64,000 nt of DNA from JALYUA01 sp039933215 (GCA_039933215.1 JBDTOO010000003.1:42265-106264), one strand, 5' to 3'. Shown: positions 48,333-57,869, counted from the first letter of the stretch. Notes: generated by a model not told the origin, from the letters alone. Made by a program: numbers and translations.

Positions 48333-49002
48333 AGCGGGGTCTCTCGGCCGCCGGTCCGCGGCCGAATGGTCGGGGACGGCCTTTCTCGTCGCCGCGGTCG
48401 TCGGATCCGGAATCATGGGGGAGCGGCTGTCCGGGGGAAACGTGGCCATCGCGCTCCTGGCGAACTCGCTCGCCACCGGCGCCGCCTTGATCGCCCTGAT
48501 CCTGGCGCTCGCTCCCGTTTCCGGCGCCCATTTCAACCCGGTGATCACCCTGGCCGAAGCGGGGCGGGGCGCCATCCCCTGGGGCGATGCCGCCGCGTAC
48601 GTGCTCGCGCAGGTCTCGGGCGCGCTCGCGGGCGTCGCGGTCGCGCACGTCATGTTTGGCGAGGCCCTCTTCACCGCTTCGACGCGCGTTCGCGCGGGAT
48701 CACCGCAGGTCTTCGCCGAACTGGTGGCGACGTTCGGTCTTCTCCTGGTGATCCGCGGCGCCGCGAAGAGGGATCCTGTTCGTCTCGCGGTCGCCGTCGC
48801 CGTGGGCTGTTACATCGCGGCGGCCTACTGGTTCACCGCCTCCACCTCGTTTGCCAATCCGGCCGTGACGATCGCGCGCACGCTGACGAGATCTTTTTCG
48901 GGTATCCGGCCTGCCGACGCTCCCCTGTTCGTCCTCGCGCAGCTTGCCGGAGCGGCGGCAGCGACCCTCCTCTCCGACAGGCTCTTCGGACGCGACGCGT
49001 GA
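48322..49002 (+). CDS. aqpS: aquaglyceroporin-like channel (AqpS type)
   Basis: 226 residues with six transmembrane segments and two half-helices with NPA-type boxes: HFNPVI (Asn-Pro-Val) and FANPAV (Asn-Pro-Ala). MIP proteins in ars operons let As(III) leave the cell down its gradient, replacing an ArsB/ACR3 pump. No pump gene is present here. GTG start overlaps arsC. Confidence 0.88.
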   Translation: MTHRAGSLGRRSAAEWSGTAFLVAAVVGSGIMGERLSGGNVAIALLANSLATGAALIALILALAPVSGAHFNPVITLAEAGRGAIPWGDAAAYVLAQVSGALAGVAVAHVMFGEALFTASTRVRAGSPQVFAELVATFGLLLVIRGAAKRDPVRLAVAVAVGCYIAAAYWFTASTSFANPAVTIARTLTRSFSGIRPADAPLFVLAQLAGAAAATLLSDRLFGRDA

Positions 49003-49335
49003 TCGGCTCCGGCGGTCAGTCCTTCACGCGGAGCACGACTTTTCCGAGAACTTAGCCGCGAGCGAGGAGGGTGGGCCGCGGCGGCGCTCGAGAGCCGAAT
49101 GCGGCGCCGAGCACGATCTCCGGCCTCAACGATTCGACGGCGCATCGCAGGCGACCGAGCTCCCGGTCGCCGTCTCGGCGTCCAGGGGGCGAGGCGAACG
49201 CCTCGCCGATTCCTCGGCTCAGGCTGGATGCCTCGCGGATCCGCCAGGGCGCCTCCGCGTCGGAGAGCGTCGAGCCAACGCGCGAGCGCCTTGCCGCCGA
49301 GATTCCGCGTCGACCCGACCTTATTTTCCGGAGCG
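49003..49335. other. intergenic region with a decayed dehydrogenase tail
   Basis: No full gene is seen. On the minus strand 49016-49051 encodes VLGKVVLRVKD and a stop, the typical C-terminal end of zinc-type quinone oxidoreductases, preceded at once by a stop codon. The remaining 280 bp is GC-rich without a credible frame. This suggests a deleted or degraded oxidoreductase gene between the ars operon and pot genes. Confidence 0.35.
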
Positions 49336-51159
49336 CTACTTCGACTTCACCTGGCTCCAGATCTCGTCGTAGAGCCTGAGATCCGGGCCCAGGTCGTGGA
49401 GGAACTCGAGCTTCCCCATGGTCTCGGGAGGCGGATAGATCGCGGTGTTGGCGAGGTCCTTCGGGTCGATGAACAGCCGGGATGCCCGGTTCGGGGTCGC
49501 GTACTGGTTGAAGTTCGAGACCCGGGCGCCTGTCTGCGGCTCGAGGATGTAGTTGATGAACTTCTCCGCCATGTCCCGGTGCGGCGCCTTCGCGGGGATG
49601 GCGAGGCTGTCCATCCAGATCTCTCCGCCTTCGTCGGGAACGAAGAACTCCGTCTCCGGGTCGTCGCGCATCCCGCGCACGGCGTCCCCGTTGTAGGCGA
49701 CGGCCGCGACGGCTCCCCTGGCGAGGACCCGGTTCTTTCCACCGACGCCGCCCTCGAACCCGGCGGAGCGGCGCTTCGCCTCGAGGAGGAGGTCGCGCGC
49801 CTCGAGGAGCTCTCGCGGGTCCGTGCTGTTTAACGAGTGGCCCCGGTACTTCAGGGCCGCGCCGATCATTTCGCGGATGTTGTCGATCATGAGGAAGGCT
49901 CCGGGCTGCCGCGCCGGATCGAAGAAGAGCCCCCAGGTCTGCGGGACGGACTCCCCCGCCGGGCGCCGGACGTAGATCCCGACGGTGCCCCACTGATACG
50001 GGACCGTGAATCGGTTGTCCGGATCGAACTGTGGACTGGTGAAGCGCGGCTCCAGGTTGGCGAGGTTCGGGACATTCGCGTGCCGGATCTCCTGAACCAG
50101 GGCCAGCCGGCGCAGCACCGGCACGACGTCCTCCGAGGGCGTGATGACGTCGTAGAGCGAGGCTCCTCCCTGCTGGAGCTTCGCCATCATGCTCTCCGCG
50201 TCCTCGAACACGTCGAGCGTCACGCCGCAGTCGAACCTCTTCTCGAAATCCGCGACGACCTTCGGGTCGATGTACTCGCTCCACATGAGCAGGTTCAAGC
50301 GGTGCGACGGAGCCGCGGCGCGGGTCCAGACGCAGGCGCCGACCGCCAGGGCAACCACGCCCAGAAAAGCCCGGACGCGGGCGCGCGGCGGCAGGGCCAT
50401 CACCAGGACCCCGATGACGGAGGCGAGAACGATGAGGGTCGACAGGGCGTTGATGTCCGGGGTGATCCCCCGCTTCACCGACGCGTAGATCAGGATCGGC
50501 AGCGTCGCGGAGCCCGGGCCAGCGGTGAAAAAGCTCACCACGAAATCGTCGAGCGAGAGCGTGAAGGCGAGCAAAGCGCCCGCGACGACGCCGGGAGCGA
50601 TCAGGGGCAGCGTGACGTAGCGGAACGTCTTCCACCCGTCCGCGCCCAGGTCCCTCGCCGCCTCCTCGATCGACGGGTCCATCCCGGAGAGCCGCGACTT
50701 CACGACGATCGCCACGAAGGGGATCTGGAACGTGACGTGGGCAACGATCATCGTCGAGAGGCCCAGCTCGAACAGCCCGAGGCCGCGGCGCAGCAGCGCG
50801 AAGAAGAGCAGCATGGCGACGGCCAGGACGATGTCGGGGATCACCACCGGGACGTACATGAGCCAGGAGAAGAGCTTCTTGCCGGGGAAACCGTACCGGG
50901 AGAGTCCGTAGCCGAGGAGCGTGCCGAGAAGCGTCGAGACGGCGGTGCTCGCGGCCGCGAGGACGAGGGTGTTCTCCGCGGCGAGGATCTTGTCGGGGCT
51001 GTCCATCAGGCGCCGGTACCACTCCGTCGTGAAGCCGCCCCACACCGAGCCGTACCGCCGCGCGTTGAAGGAGTAGATCGCAACGACGGCGATCGGCGCG
51101 TAGAGGAAGACGTACGTGAGGAAAGCGGAGACGCCGAGCGCGGGCGACGGGCGCCTCAC
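49336..51159 (-). CDS. fused polyamine ABC permease and substrate-binding protein (PotC-PotD)
   Basis: 607 residues from GTG 51159 (GTGA overlap with potB). Residues ~1-265 are a PotC-like permease with five to six helices and the EAA loop EEAARDLGADGWKTFRYVTLPLIAPG. A final helix (VRAFLGVVALAVGACVWT) then leads straight into a periplasmic spermidine/putrescine-binding domain (LNLLMWSEYIDPKVVADFEK ... DVITPSEDVVPVL; FVPDEGGEIWMDSLAIP). The helix can serve as anchor, giving a membrane-tethered binding protein. The fusion avoids the need for a separate signal peptide. Confidence 0.88.
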   Translation of the reverse strand: MRRPSPALGVSAFLTYVFLYAPIAVVAIYSFNARRYGSVWGGFTTEWYRRLMDSPDKILAAENTLVLAAASTAVSTLLGTLLGYGLSRYGFPGKKLFSWLMYVPVVIPDIVLAVAMLLFFALLRRGLGLFELGLSTMIVAHVTFQIPFVAIVVKSRLSGMDPSIEEAARDLGADGWKTFRYVTLPLIAPGVVAGALLAFTLSLDDFVVSFFTAGPGSATLPILIYASVKRGITPDINALSTLIVLASVIGVLVMALPPRARVRAFLGVVALAVGACVWTRAAAPSHRLNLLMWSEYIDPKVVADFEKRFDCGVTLDVFEDAESMMAKLQQGGASLYDVITPSEDVVPVLRRLALVQEIRHANVPNLANLEPRFTSPQFDPDNRFTVPYQWGTVGIYVRRPAGESVPQTWGLFFDPARQPGAFLMIDNIREMIGAALKYRGHSLNSTDPRELLEARDLLLEAKRRSAGFEGGVGGKNRVLARGAVAAVAYNGDAVRGMRDDPETEFFVPDEGGEIWMDSLAIPAKAPHRDMAEKFINYILEPQTGARVSNFNQYATPNRASRLFIDPKDLANTAIYPPPETMGKLEFLHDLGPDLRLYDEIWSQVKSK

Positions 51160-52073
51160 AGGAGATCCTGCCCCTCGCCGGCGGTCCGCGCGTGCACCCA
51201 GAGGCCGATCAGGACGACCGCCATGCCGACGAGCGCGAGCGCGGAGCCGAAGGGCCAGTCGCGGCTCGGGCCGAACTGCTGCTGGATCGCGTTGCCGAGG
51301 ATGGCCGTCCTGGCCCCTCCCAGGAGATCCGGGATCACGAACTGGCCGACGGCGGGAACGAAGACGAGGATGATCCCGGCGACGAGGCCGGGCGCGACCT
51401 GCGGCAGGACCGCATGCCGGAAGACGCGGCGCGCGTCCGCACCGAGGTCCATCGCCGCCTCGGCGATCGACCAGTCGATCTTTTCGACCGCCGTGTACAG
51501 GGGCAGGACGAGGAACGGGACGAACGCGCAGAGCATCCCGACGGCGACGGCGAAGGTCCCCGGATAGAGGGCGCCTCCCCGGGGGATCACCCCGAGGGCG
51601 GACGCGCCGCGCGAGAGCGGACCGCCGGCCGCGAGAAGGATCTGCCAGGCGTAGGTGCGGATCAGGAGGTTGGTCCAGAACGGGACGATGACGAGCGTCA
51701 GGGCGATCGTCTTGAACCGCGGCGGAAGCCGGGCAATGAAGAACGCCATGGGGAACGCGACGAGGACGCACGCGGCGGTCGTCCAGGCCGCCAGGAGAAG
51801 GCTTCGCAGGACGATGAGCGGGTAGAGCGGATCGAACCCGAAGAGGCCGAACCCGGCGAGTCGGCGGAAGCTCTGCAGGGTGAGTGGCTGCCCCACCTCG
51901 CCCGACGCGCCTCGGGTCAGAAACGCCATGACGGCGACGGCGGCGAGCGGAGCGAGGAGGAAGACCGCCACCCAGAGGATCCCCGGCCCGCTCGTGAGCG
52001 CGGATCGCAGGAGCTCTCCCGAGCGGGTCAGCCGCTCTCCGAAGCGAACCTCTTCCGCCCTGCGAGGCGCCAT
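51156..52073 (-). CDS. potB: polyamine ABC transporter permease PotB
   Basis: 305 residues from ATG 52073, overlapping the potA stop (TGATG). Six predicted helices and the EAA motif EAAMDLGADARRVFRHAVLPQVAPG, which docks on the ATPase. It forms the membrane channel with the PotC part of the next gene. Confidence 0.9.
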   Translation of the reverse strand: MAPRRAEEVRFGERLTRSGELLRSALTSGPGILWVAVFLLAPLAAVAVMAFLTRGASGEVGQPLTLQSFRRLAGFGLFGFDPLYPLIVLRSLLLAAWTTAACVLVAFPMAFFIARLPPRFKTIALTLVIVPFWTNLLIRTYAWQILLAAGGPLSRGASALGVIPRGGALYPGTFAVAVGMLCAFVPFLVLPLYTAVEKIDWSIAEAAMDLGADARRVFRHAVLPQVAPGLVAGIILVFVPAVGQFVIPDLLGGARTAILGNAIQQQFGPSRDWPFGSALALVGMAVVLIGLWVHARTAGEGQDLL

Positions 52074-53245
52074 CAATCTTCGAGCACGACGAGCGACGCG
52101 GGGGGAAGCACCGCGACGGCGGCGTCGCCGGGGCGGAGCTCGGGGCCGGTCCCGCCGGCGTTCATGGCGTACGCCGTCAGGCTCTGCCCCGCCGATTCGA
52201 GCTCGTAGTGCGTCTCGGACCCGATGTAGACGAGCCGCGCGATCCGGACGGGAATGCGATTGTCGCCGGGGGGAGCCGACGAGGGCAGCATCGCGATCTT
52301 CTCCGGACGGATCGCGAGCGTAACGCGGCTGCCCGGCGCGCGATCGAATGTTCCCTCCCCGACGGTCAGCGGACCGAAGGCGCTCTCCACCCGCGCTCCC
52401 GGAGTCGAGAGCTCTCCCACGACGGCCTCGACGATGTTGCACGAGCCGAGGAACTGGCCGACGAAGCGCGTCCTCGGCCACTCGTACAGCCGGCGCGCTT
52501 CGTCCAGCTGCTCGATGCGTCCGGCGCGCATGACCGCGATCCGGTCGCTCATGACCAGCGCTTCTTCCTGGTCGTGGGTGACGTAGACAAACGTCATCCC
52601 GAGGCTTCGCTGCAGCGCAGCGAGCTCGACCTGCAGCTCCTTGCGGAGCTTGGAGTCGAGCGCGCCGAGCGGTTCGTCCAGCAGGAGGACCTGCGGTTCG
52701 TTGATCAATGCCCGGGCGAGCGCGACCCGCTGCTTCTGCCCGCCCGAGATTTCCGACGGCCGGCGGCCCGCGAGCGGACCGATCTGGACGAGCTCCATCG
52801 CCCGTGCCACCCTTCGATCGATCTCCTGCCCGGGGAGCTTCTTCATGCGAAGCCCGAAGCTCACGTTGTCGCGCACGGTCAGGTGCGGAAAGAGCGCGTA
52901 GGACTGGAAGACGGTGTTGACGGGACGCCGGTACGCCGGGACGTCCCGCATGTCGGCGCCGCCGATCCGCACGGTCCCGGCGTCGGGAAGATCGAGGCCG
53001 GCGAGGATCCGGAGGAGAGTCGTCTTCCCGCATCCCGACGGCCCGAGAAGCGAGAAGAATTCGCCTTCGCGCACGGTGAGCGAGATGTCGTCTAAGGCCA
53101 GGTGTCCCGCGAACCGGCGGCGGACGCCGGCGACGTCGATCGCTCCGCTGCCGGGCGCCCGAGGCGCCTGCCCGTCACCCACGATTGGCGGCCATCGCAC
53201 CCCCGCCGGGCGTTTTCCGCCCGGGAATGGCGCGGATCGTACCAT
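52073..53245 (-). CDS. potA: polyamine ABC transporter ATPase PotA
   Basis: 390 residues from ATG 53245 (AAGGA upstream); GTG 53182 gives 369. Walker A LLGPSGCGKTTLL, Q-loop, signature SEISGGQKQRVALARAL, Walker B VLLLDEPLGALD, H-loop YVTHDQEEA and a C-terminal TOBE domain (VTLAIRPEKIAML) are complete. It powers uptake of putrescine/spermidine. First gene of potA-potB-potCD and divergent from the aldehyde dehydrogenase gene. Confidence 0.92.
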   Translation of the reverse strand: MVRSAPFPGGKRPAGVRWPPIVGDGQAPRAPGSGAIDVAGVRRRFAGHLALDDISLTVREGEFFSLLGPSGCGKTTLLRILAGLDLPDAGTVRIGGADMRDVPAYRRPVNTVFQSYALFPHLTVRDNVSFGLRMKKLPGQEIDRRVARAMELVQIGPLAGRRPSEISGGQKQRVALARALINEPQVLLLDEPLGALDSKLRKELQVELAALQRSLGMTFVYVTHDQEEALVMSDRIAVMRAGRIEQLDEARRLYEWPRTRFVGQFLGSCNIVEAVVGELSTPGARVESAFGPLTVGEGTFDRAPGSRVTLAIRPEKIAMLPSSAPPGDNRIPVRIARLVYIGSETHYELESAGQSLTAYAMNAGGTGPELRPGDAAVAVLPPASLVVLED

Positions 53246-53336
53246 CCGATCCTTGCGGAAGGCGCTGCGAATCAGCGGTTTACAATCGCCCGTCCCCGGC
53301 CGGACGCCCGGCGCCGGAGGTCGTGAGGAGGTCCGG

Positions 53337-54701
53337 ATGCCCATCGAGTCGATCAATCCCGCGACCGGCGAGACCCTCCGCCGCTTCGAGGCGGCGCCGC
53401 CGGACGAAGTCGAACACCGCGTCGCACTCGCGGCCGCGGCGTTTCGCGCGTGGAGGACGGTGTCGTTCGCGGAGCGTTCCGCGCGCATGTATCGCGCCGC
53501 TGAGATCCTCGACCTCGAGAAGCGCCGCTGGGCGGAGATCATGACCCTCGAAATGGGAAAACCGATCGATGCCGCGGTCGCCGAGGCGGAGAAGTGCGCG
53601 TGGGGCTGCCGGTACTACGCCGAGAAAGCCAAACGCTTTCTCGCCGACGAGCCGGTAAAGACGGACGCGAAGGAGAGCCGGATCTCCTACCAGCCCCTCG
53701 GCGCGATCCTCGCGGTCATGCCCTGGAACTTCCCGTTCTGGCAGGTGTTTCGGTTCGCCGCGCCGGCGCTGATGGCCGGAAACGTCGGTCTCCTCAAGCA
53801 CGCGTCGAACGTCCCGCAGTGCGCCCTCGCGATCGAGGAAATCTTCCGGCGGGCGGGCTTTCCGGACGGCGTCTTCCAGACGCTGCTGATCGGCTCGGAT
53901 CGGGTCGCGGCCCTCGTCGCCGACCCGCGGATCGCCGCGGTCACGCTCACGGGCAGCGAGGCCGCGGGAACGAGCATCGGCGCCGCCGCCGGAGGCGCGA
54001 TCAAGAAGGTCGTTCTCGAGCTCGGCGGCAGCGACCCCTTCATCGTCTGCGCGAGCGCGGACGTCGCGGCGGCGGCGGCGACCGCGGTGAAAGCCAGGAC
54101 GATCAACAACGGGCAGTCGTGCATCGCCGCCAAGCGGTTCCTGGTTCACGCCGACGTCGCGGCAGAATTCGAGCGGCGATTCGTCGAGGGGATGAAGTCG
54201 CTGAAGATCGGCGATCCGATGGATCCTGCGACAGACATCGGACCGCTCGCGACGCCGAAGATCCGCGACGAAGTCGACGACCAGGTCCGCCGGACGGTTG
54301 CCGCTGGCGCGAGGCTGCTCCTCGGCGGGAAACCCATCGAGGGCCCGGGAAACTTTTACCCTCCCACCGTGCTCGCCGAAGTGCCGGCGGGAAGCCCGGG
54401 CGCCGACGAGGAGGTTTTCGGACCCGTGGCGAGCCTCTTCACGTTCGGGAACCTCGAGGAGGCGATCGCGCTCGCCAACCACCCGCGCTTCGGCCTGGGC
54501 GCCTCGGTCTGGACGCGGGACCCCGGGGAGCGGGAGCGGCTCGTGCGGGACATCGAGGCCGGCTCCGTGTTCGTCAACGGCATGGTCAAAAGCGACCCGC
54601 GCGTTCCCTTCGGCGGCATCAAGCGGTCGGGATTCGGGCGCGAGCTCTCCTCCCACGGCATCCGGGAGTTCGTCAACGTCAAGACGGTCTGGATCGCGTA
54701 G
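53337..54701 (+). CDS. NAD(P)-dependent succinate-semialdehyde-type aldehyde dehydrogenase
   Basis: 454 residues from ATG 53337 (GAGGAGG upstream; TACAAT at 53281 is a possible -10). Catalytic Glu in VLELGGSDPFIV and Cys in NNGQSCIAAKRFLV; C-terminal GGIKRSGFGRELSSHGIREF. The length and NNGQxC(A/I)AAKRF motif match the Sad/YneI and GabD group. Together with the divergent polyamine transporter it suggests use of putrescine through 4-aminobutyrate and succinate (inference); the transaminase is not in the window. Confidence 0.88.
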   Translation: MPIESINPATGETLRRFEAAPPDEVEHRVALAAAAFRAWRTVSFAERSARMYRAAEILDLEKRRWAEIMTLEMGKPIDAAVAEAEKCAWGCRYYAEKAKRFLADEPVKTDAKESRISYQPLGAILAVMPWNFPFWQVFRFAAPALMAGNVGLLKHASNVPQCALAIEEIFRRAGFPDGVFQTLLIGSDRVAALVADPRIAAVTLTGSEAAGTSIGAAAGGAIKKVVLELGGSDPFIVCASADVAAAAATAVKARTINNGQSCIAAKRFLVHADVAAEFERRFVEGMKSLKIGDPMDPATDIGPLATPKIRDEVDDQVRRTVAAGARLLLGGKPIEGPGNFYPPTVLAEVPAGSPGADEEVFGPVASLFTFGNLEEAIALANHPRFGLGASVWTRDPGERERLVRDIEAGSVFVNGMVKSDPRVPFGGIKRSGFGRELSSHGIREFVNVKTVWIA

Positions 54702-54839
54702 CCGGCCTCGCGCGGCCTGTCTCCCAGGCCTCTCCCGCGGGTAAACCTGGACAGGGCCCGCGACCCGCGACGGTTGGCTGTACGATCGACGCAACCGCGA
54801 GAGACCCGGTCTCCCTTCGCGGAACACCCAGGACGTTCC

Positions 54840-55268
54840 ATGAAAAAGTCAGTCGCACGATCCGGCCGCGCGGAAGAGTCCAGTCTTCCGGATCTCGAAC
54901 GGGAATCCCGCTGGGAGGAGTCCGGCCGAAACGCGCTCGCGGACCTCGCGGCGCGCGGGCTCCCGTTCACCTCCGCCGACGTCGTCGGGATGGTGGGCGA
55001 CGCTCCTTCCCACAGCCTCCTGCCATCCCTGCTGCGGTGGGGCCACCGCCACCATCTGATCCGCCGTTCCCGAGGCGCTCCCGTGGGCACCGTCTGGATC
55101 GGTGTCGAGCCGAGCGGCGCGAAGGCCCGCCTCGGAATCGGGCGCCGGCGGTGCGACGTCGAGTTGAACGGCGTCTGGCCGGAGGTCCACGAGCGGGCCA
55201 CCCGGGACGGCATTTCGGCGAGCGAGCTCGTCAACCGCGCCGTCCGCGCTTACCTCGGCAAGCGTTAG
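54840..55268 (+). CDS. hypothetical protein with ribbon-helix-helix-like C-terminus
   Basis: 142 residues from ATG 54840. The middle has a winged-helix flavour (SADVVGMVGDAPSHSLLPSL, then HRHHLIRRSRG). The last ~30 residues (VHERATRDGISASELVNRAV) are like a CopG/Arc helix pair. A DNA-binding role is plausible. It is convergent with the next gene. Confidence 0.6.
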   Translation: MKKSVARSGRAEESSLPDLERESRWEESGRNALADLAARGLPFTSADVVGMVGDAPSHSLLPSLLRWGHRHHLIRRSRGAPVGTVWIGVEPSGAKARLGIGRRRCDVELNGVWPEVHERATRDGISASELVNRAVRAYLGKR

Positions 55269-55283
55269 GTCGTTCGCCGCGGT

Positions 55284-56591
55284 CTACTGACGCAGGACCC
55301 GTCGGTGTATCGGAATCCGCCCGATGACCAGGTGCGGCTTGCCCGCGAAGAATTCGAATGCGGGTCCCCTGGGAGAGGGATCCTCGGGAAACGATCCTTC
55401 GAACGCGATGCGCACGGTTCCGCTCTTGAGCACCGTGTAGGTCCACGCCTGTTTCGGACAGACACCCGATCCCAGTGTGAGGAGCCTGCCCGGCCAGTGG
55501 CGGCCGCGCACTGCGTCCCGCTCGATCCGCGCGTCGACGACGAGCGCGGTGAGCTCGGCGTCCACCTCGAACCGGGCCACCCGGACAAGGGAGCCCAGAA
55601 GACTGGGCATCGCTATTGGAAAGATTGGATCGTCCTCGTCCTGCGCCTCTGCGCGAAACGCTTCCGCCGCGATTTCCTGCAAGGCGGAGCTCGTCCATCC
55701 GCAACGACTCCGGCTGCGGAACTCCTCTCCGATCCGCTGGAGCGCTCGGCCGAAAACGCCCTCCTCGCCGGTCAAATCCGAGCGATCCGAAGAGACCTCC
55801 CACACCTCGTTCTCGAATGCCGCGACCGTTCCCGCGAGGATCGATCCGCTCCGAAGCCGTTCGGCCCAGCCGAAAGCAGGCGCGTCAATCTTGCGAAGCA
55901 CGCCGGCGAGCAGACGGGCGCCGGAGACCGCGACGAGCTGGGATATCAGCTCGGGCCTCGAAGCGAGAGCCTCGTTCAGCCGCCATGAGGCCTCGACGGT
56001 TCGAAGGGCTTCGTCGGCTCGCCCGCCGCGCGCCTCGAGGAGCGCGCGCGCCAGGAGCAGGCGTTCCATTCGGATGATCCCGAGGAGATTCGGAGCCGGG
56101 CCCCTGACACCCTGCGAAACGTCGACTTCCCAGGAAATGTCGGCCTCACCGAGAAGGACGGCGCGAATCTCGTCCAGAACGGCCGAGTGGTTATCGAAGT
56201 AGCGCAAGACATCCGGAGAGGGGTCGCCGATGTGCTCCCGAGGGCTGGCGATCTCCGCGGAGAGGTAGGTCCCGGCGAGCGGTCCGTGTTCCTTTTGTTC
56301 CTTCGCGGCCTCGGCCGTCGGCTCCGACCGGCCCGTGTCGTAGCGAGGCTTGAGACCGAGAGACCCGGCTTCCGCGGGCGCTCGCGGCGCGAGGGGCACG
56401 CCCACCTTCGCCGCCAGGTCCTCCAGAGCAAGCGCACCCGCCGAGGCCCCGGCCGTGGGGAATTGCGCCTCGTAAGCGGACCGGAATGCGGATGGCTCCG
56501 GGATCTGCGCGGCGCTCGCGCGATCGGAAACCGCGAGGGCCGTCAGGAGCGCCGCCGCGGAACAGACACTCCGCAACGCGCCGTGTGTCAT
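55284..56591 (-). CDS. secreted protein of unknown function
   Basis: 435 residues from ATG 56591. The signal peptide (about 1-28) ends ASA. The mature part is alpha-helical (RMERLLLARALLEARGGRAD; repeats of leucine/alanine helices) with a C-terminal beta-rich segment and last motif KPHLVIGRIPIHRR. No catalytic motif was recognised. It is divergent from the DUF1440-like gene. Shared with few families; probably periplasmic. Confidence 0.65.
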   Translation of the reverse strand: MTHGALRSVCSAAALLTALAVSDRASAAQIPEPSAFRSAYEAQFPTAGASAGALALEDLAAKVGVPLAPRAPAEAGSLGLKPRYDTGRSEPTAEAAKEQKEHGPLAGTYLSAEIASPREHIGDPSPDVLRYFDNHSAVLDEIRAVLLGEADISWEVDVSQGVRGPAPNLLGIIRMERLLLARALLEARGGRADEALRTVEASWRLNEALASRPELISQLVAVSGARLLAGVLRKIDAPAFGWAERLRSGSILAGTVAAFENEVWEVSSDRSDLTGEEGVFGRALQRIGEEFRSRSRCGWTSSALQEIAAEAFRAEAQDEDDPIFPIAMPSLLGSLVRVARFEVDAELTALVVDARIERDAVRGRHWPGRLLTLGSGVCPKQAWTYTVLKSGTVRIAFEGSFPEDPSPRGPAFEFFAGKPHLVIGRIPIHRRVLRQ

Positions 56592-56668
56592 CCCATGTCT
56601 GTCCGTAAGAATCAGCGTACTTCGATTCGGAGAGTCGCGATGGCACCGTTGTCGCACGGGCTCCAAAC

Positions 56669-57349
56669 ATGACCGATACACCCGTGCCCGCCCCGGATTC
56701 CGCCTCGCGGGACGACCTCTGGAAAGGCGCCGCGGCCGGCTTCGTGGGGGGCGTCGTGGCGTCTTTCGTCATGAACCGTTTTCAGGAAGTCTGGACCATC
56801 GCCGCCGTGGGGCCCTCCCGGCTCCCGTTTCACTTCGAGCAGGGCGGCCAGATCAAGAAGAGCGCACGCCACCGGCCCTGGAGCCTCGAGAAATCCGAGA
56901 GCGCCACCTCGAAGGCGGCGGGCGCCCTTTCGAAGGGGCTCCTCGGCCGGAGTCTCGGCCGGCGCCAGCGCCGGCGGACGGGAAGCGCCCTCCACTACCT
57001 GTTCGGCGGCGTCACGGGCGCCCTGTACGGCGCCGCGGCGGAGCGGGTCCCTTCCGTCGCCGCGGTCCGCGGCGCCGCGTTCGGAGCCGGGGTGTGGCTG
57101 CTGGCCGACGAGATCTCCGTTCCGGCCGCAAAGCTCGCGAAGACTCCGGAGAAGTACCCGGTCTCCGCCCACGCGCAGTCCCTCGCCGCCCACTTCGTGT
57201 ACGGGGCGGTGACCGAGGCCGTGCGGGGGGCGATGCGGAAGGCGCGGAAGACCTCGTTCGCGAAAGAGAAGGATCCGGCGAGCGCGATGCGGGAGCGCGA
57301 CCCCGGGCTCCCCGGGCTCGATTCCGCCGACGCGCCGGCCGCTCCGTAA
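56669..57349 (+). CDS. DUF1440-like membrane protein (YagU type)
   Basis: 226 residues. The N-terminal motif LWKGAAAGFVGGVVASFVMN and the later LHYLFGGVTGALYGAAAE and GVWLLADEISVPAAKLA fit YagU/DUF1440 inner membrane proteins, connected with acid resistance in enterobacteria. A basic insert (SLGRRQRRRTG) lies between the first two helices. The tail is charged and Pro-rich. Confidence 0.75.
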   Translation: MTDTPVPAPDSASRDDLWKGAAAGFVGGVVASFVMNRFQEVWTIAAVGPSRLPFHFEQGGQIKKSARHRPWSLEKSESATSKAAGALSKGLLGRSLGRRQRRRTGSALHYLFGGVTGALYGAAAERVPSVAAVRGAAFGAGVWLLADEISVPAAKLAKTPEKYPVSAHAQSLAAHFVYGAVTEAVRGAMRKARKTSFAKEKDPASAMRERDPGLPGLDSADAPAAP

Positions 57350-57406
57350 CCGCGAGGAACGGGAGAGCCGGGTCTCCGTCCCGCTCGCCGTATCCCCGAG
57401 TCCGAA

Positions 57407-57727
57407 TCAGTCGTTCGCGAGGATCACTCCCAGGATCGCCCCGACGACCAATCCGAATCCGAGAGCCGCGAGAACCGCCGTGACCGGTTCCGCTTTCACG
57501 TATTCGCCCACACGGCCGGGCATCTCCGACCAGGCCTCTCCGGACGGCCGACCGGCTGGTTCCCCGTCCGGACCGAGTACGGCCCCCGCGGAGCGCTCTC
57601 GTTCACCCTCCGTTTGGGGCGTGACGACCGATTTTTTCTGCGGATCCTTCGCCTCTTTCGCGCCTCCGGAGGGCTCGGAGGGGTTGTTCCGCGTCCCGTC
57701 GCGATTCTTGCCGGTGGTGGTTTCCAT
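57407..57727 (-). CDS. DUF883/ElaB-like C-tail anchored protein
   Basis: 106 residues from ATG 57727 (AAAGGA upstream). A polar, disordered N-terminal half is followed by EYVKAEPVTAVLAALGFGLV and a single transmembrane helix (VVGAILGVILAND), the layout of the YqjD/ElaB/DUF883 family of ribosome-associated inner-membrane proteins. Confidence 0.7.
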   Translation of the reverse strand: METTTGKNRDGTRNNPSEPSGGAKEAKDPQKKSVVTPQTEGERERSAGAVLGPDGEPAGRPSGEAWSEMPGRVGEYVKAEPVTAVLAALGFGLVVGAILGVILAND

Positions 57728-57863
57728 ATTGGTCCTTTCGAGCGAGGTCGATCCATGCGCCTCGGATGCTCGCGGTGCAACGAACACGCCACGGGCGCGG
57801 ACCGGACCGGACCGGCAGTGTCCGGGCGCCGGATCGAGAGGGATGCTTCCTGCCCGAGAGCAG

Positions 57864-57869
57864 TAACGT
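57864..57869 (+). promoter_or_regulatory. -10 hexamer of a leaderless start (DUF1801 gene)
   Basis: TAACGT lies 6 nt before the GTG at 57876; no Shine-Dalgarno. Confidence 0.4.

Noticed and set aside
53182..53542. N-terminal extension of potA to 53542
   Set aside because: It would overlap the start of the divergent aldehyde dehydrogenase gene and adds residues absent from PotA.
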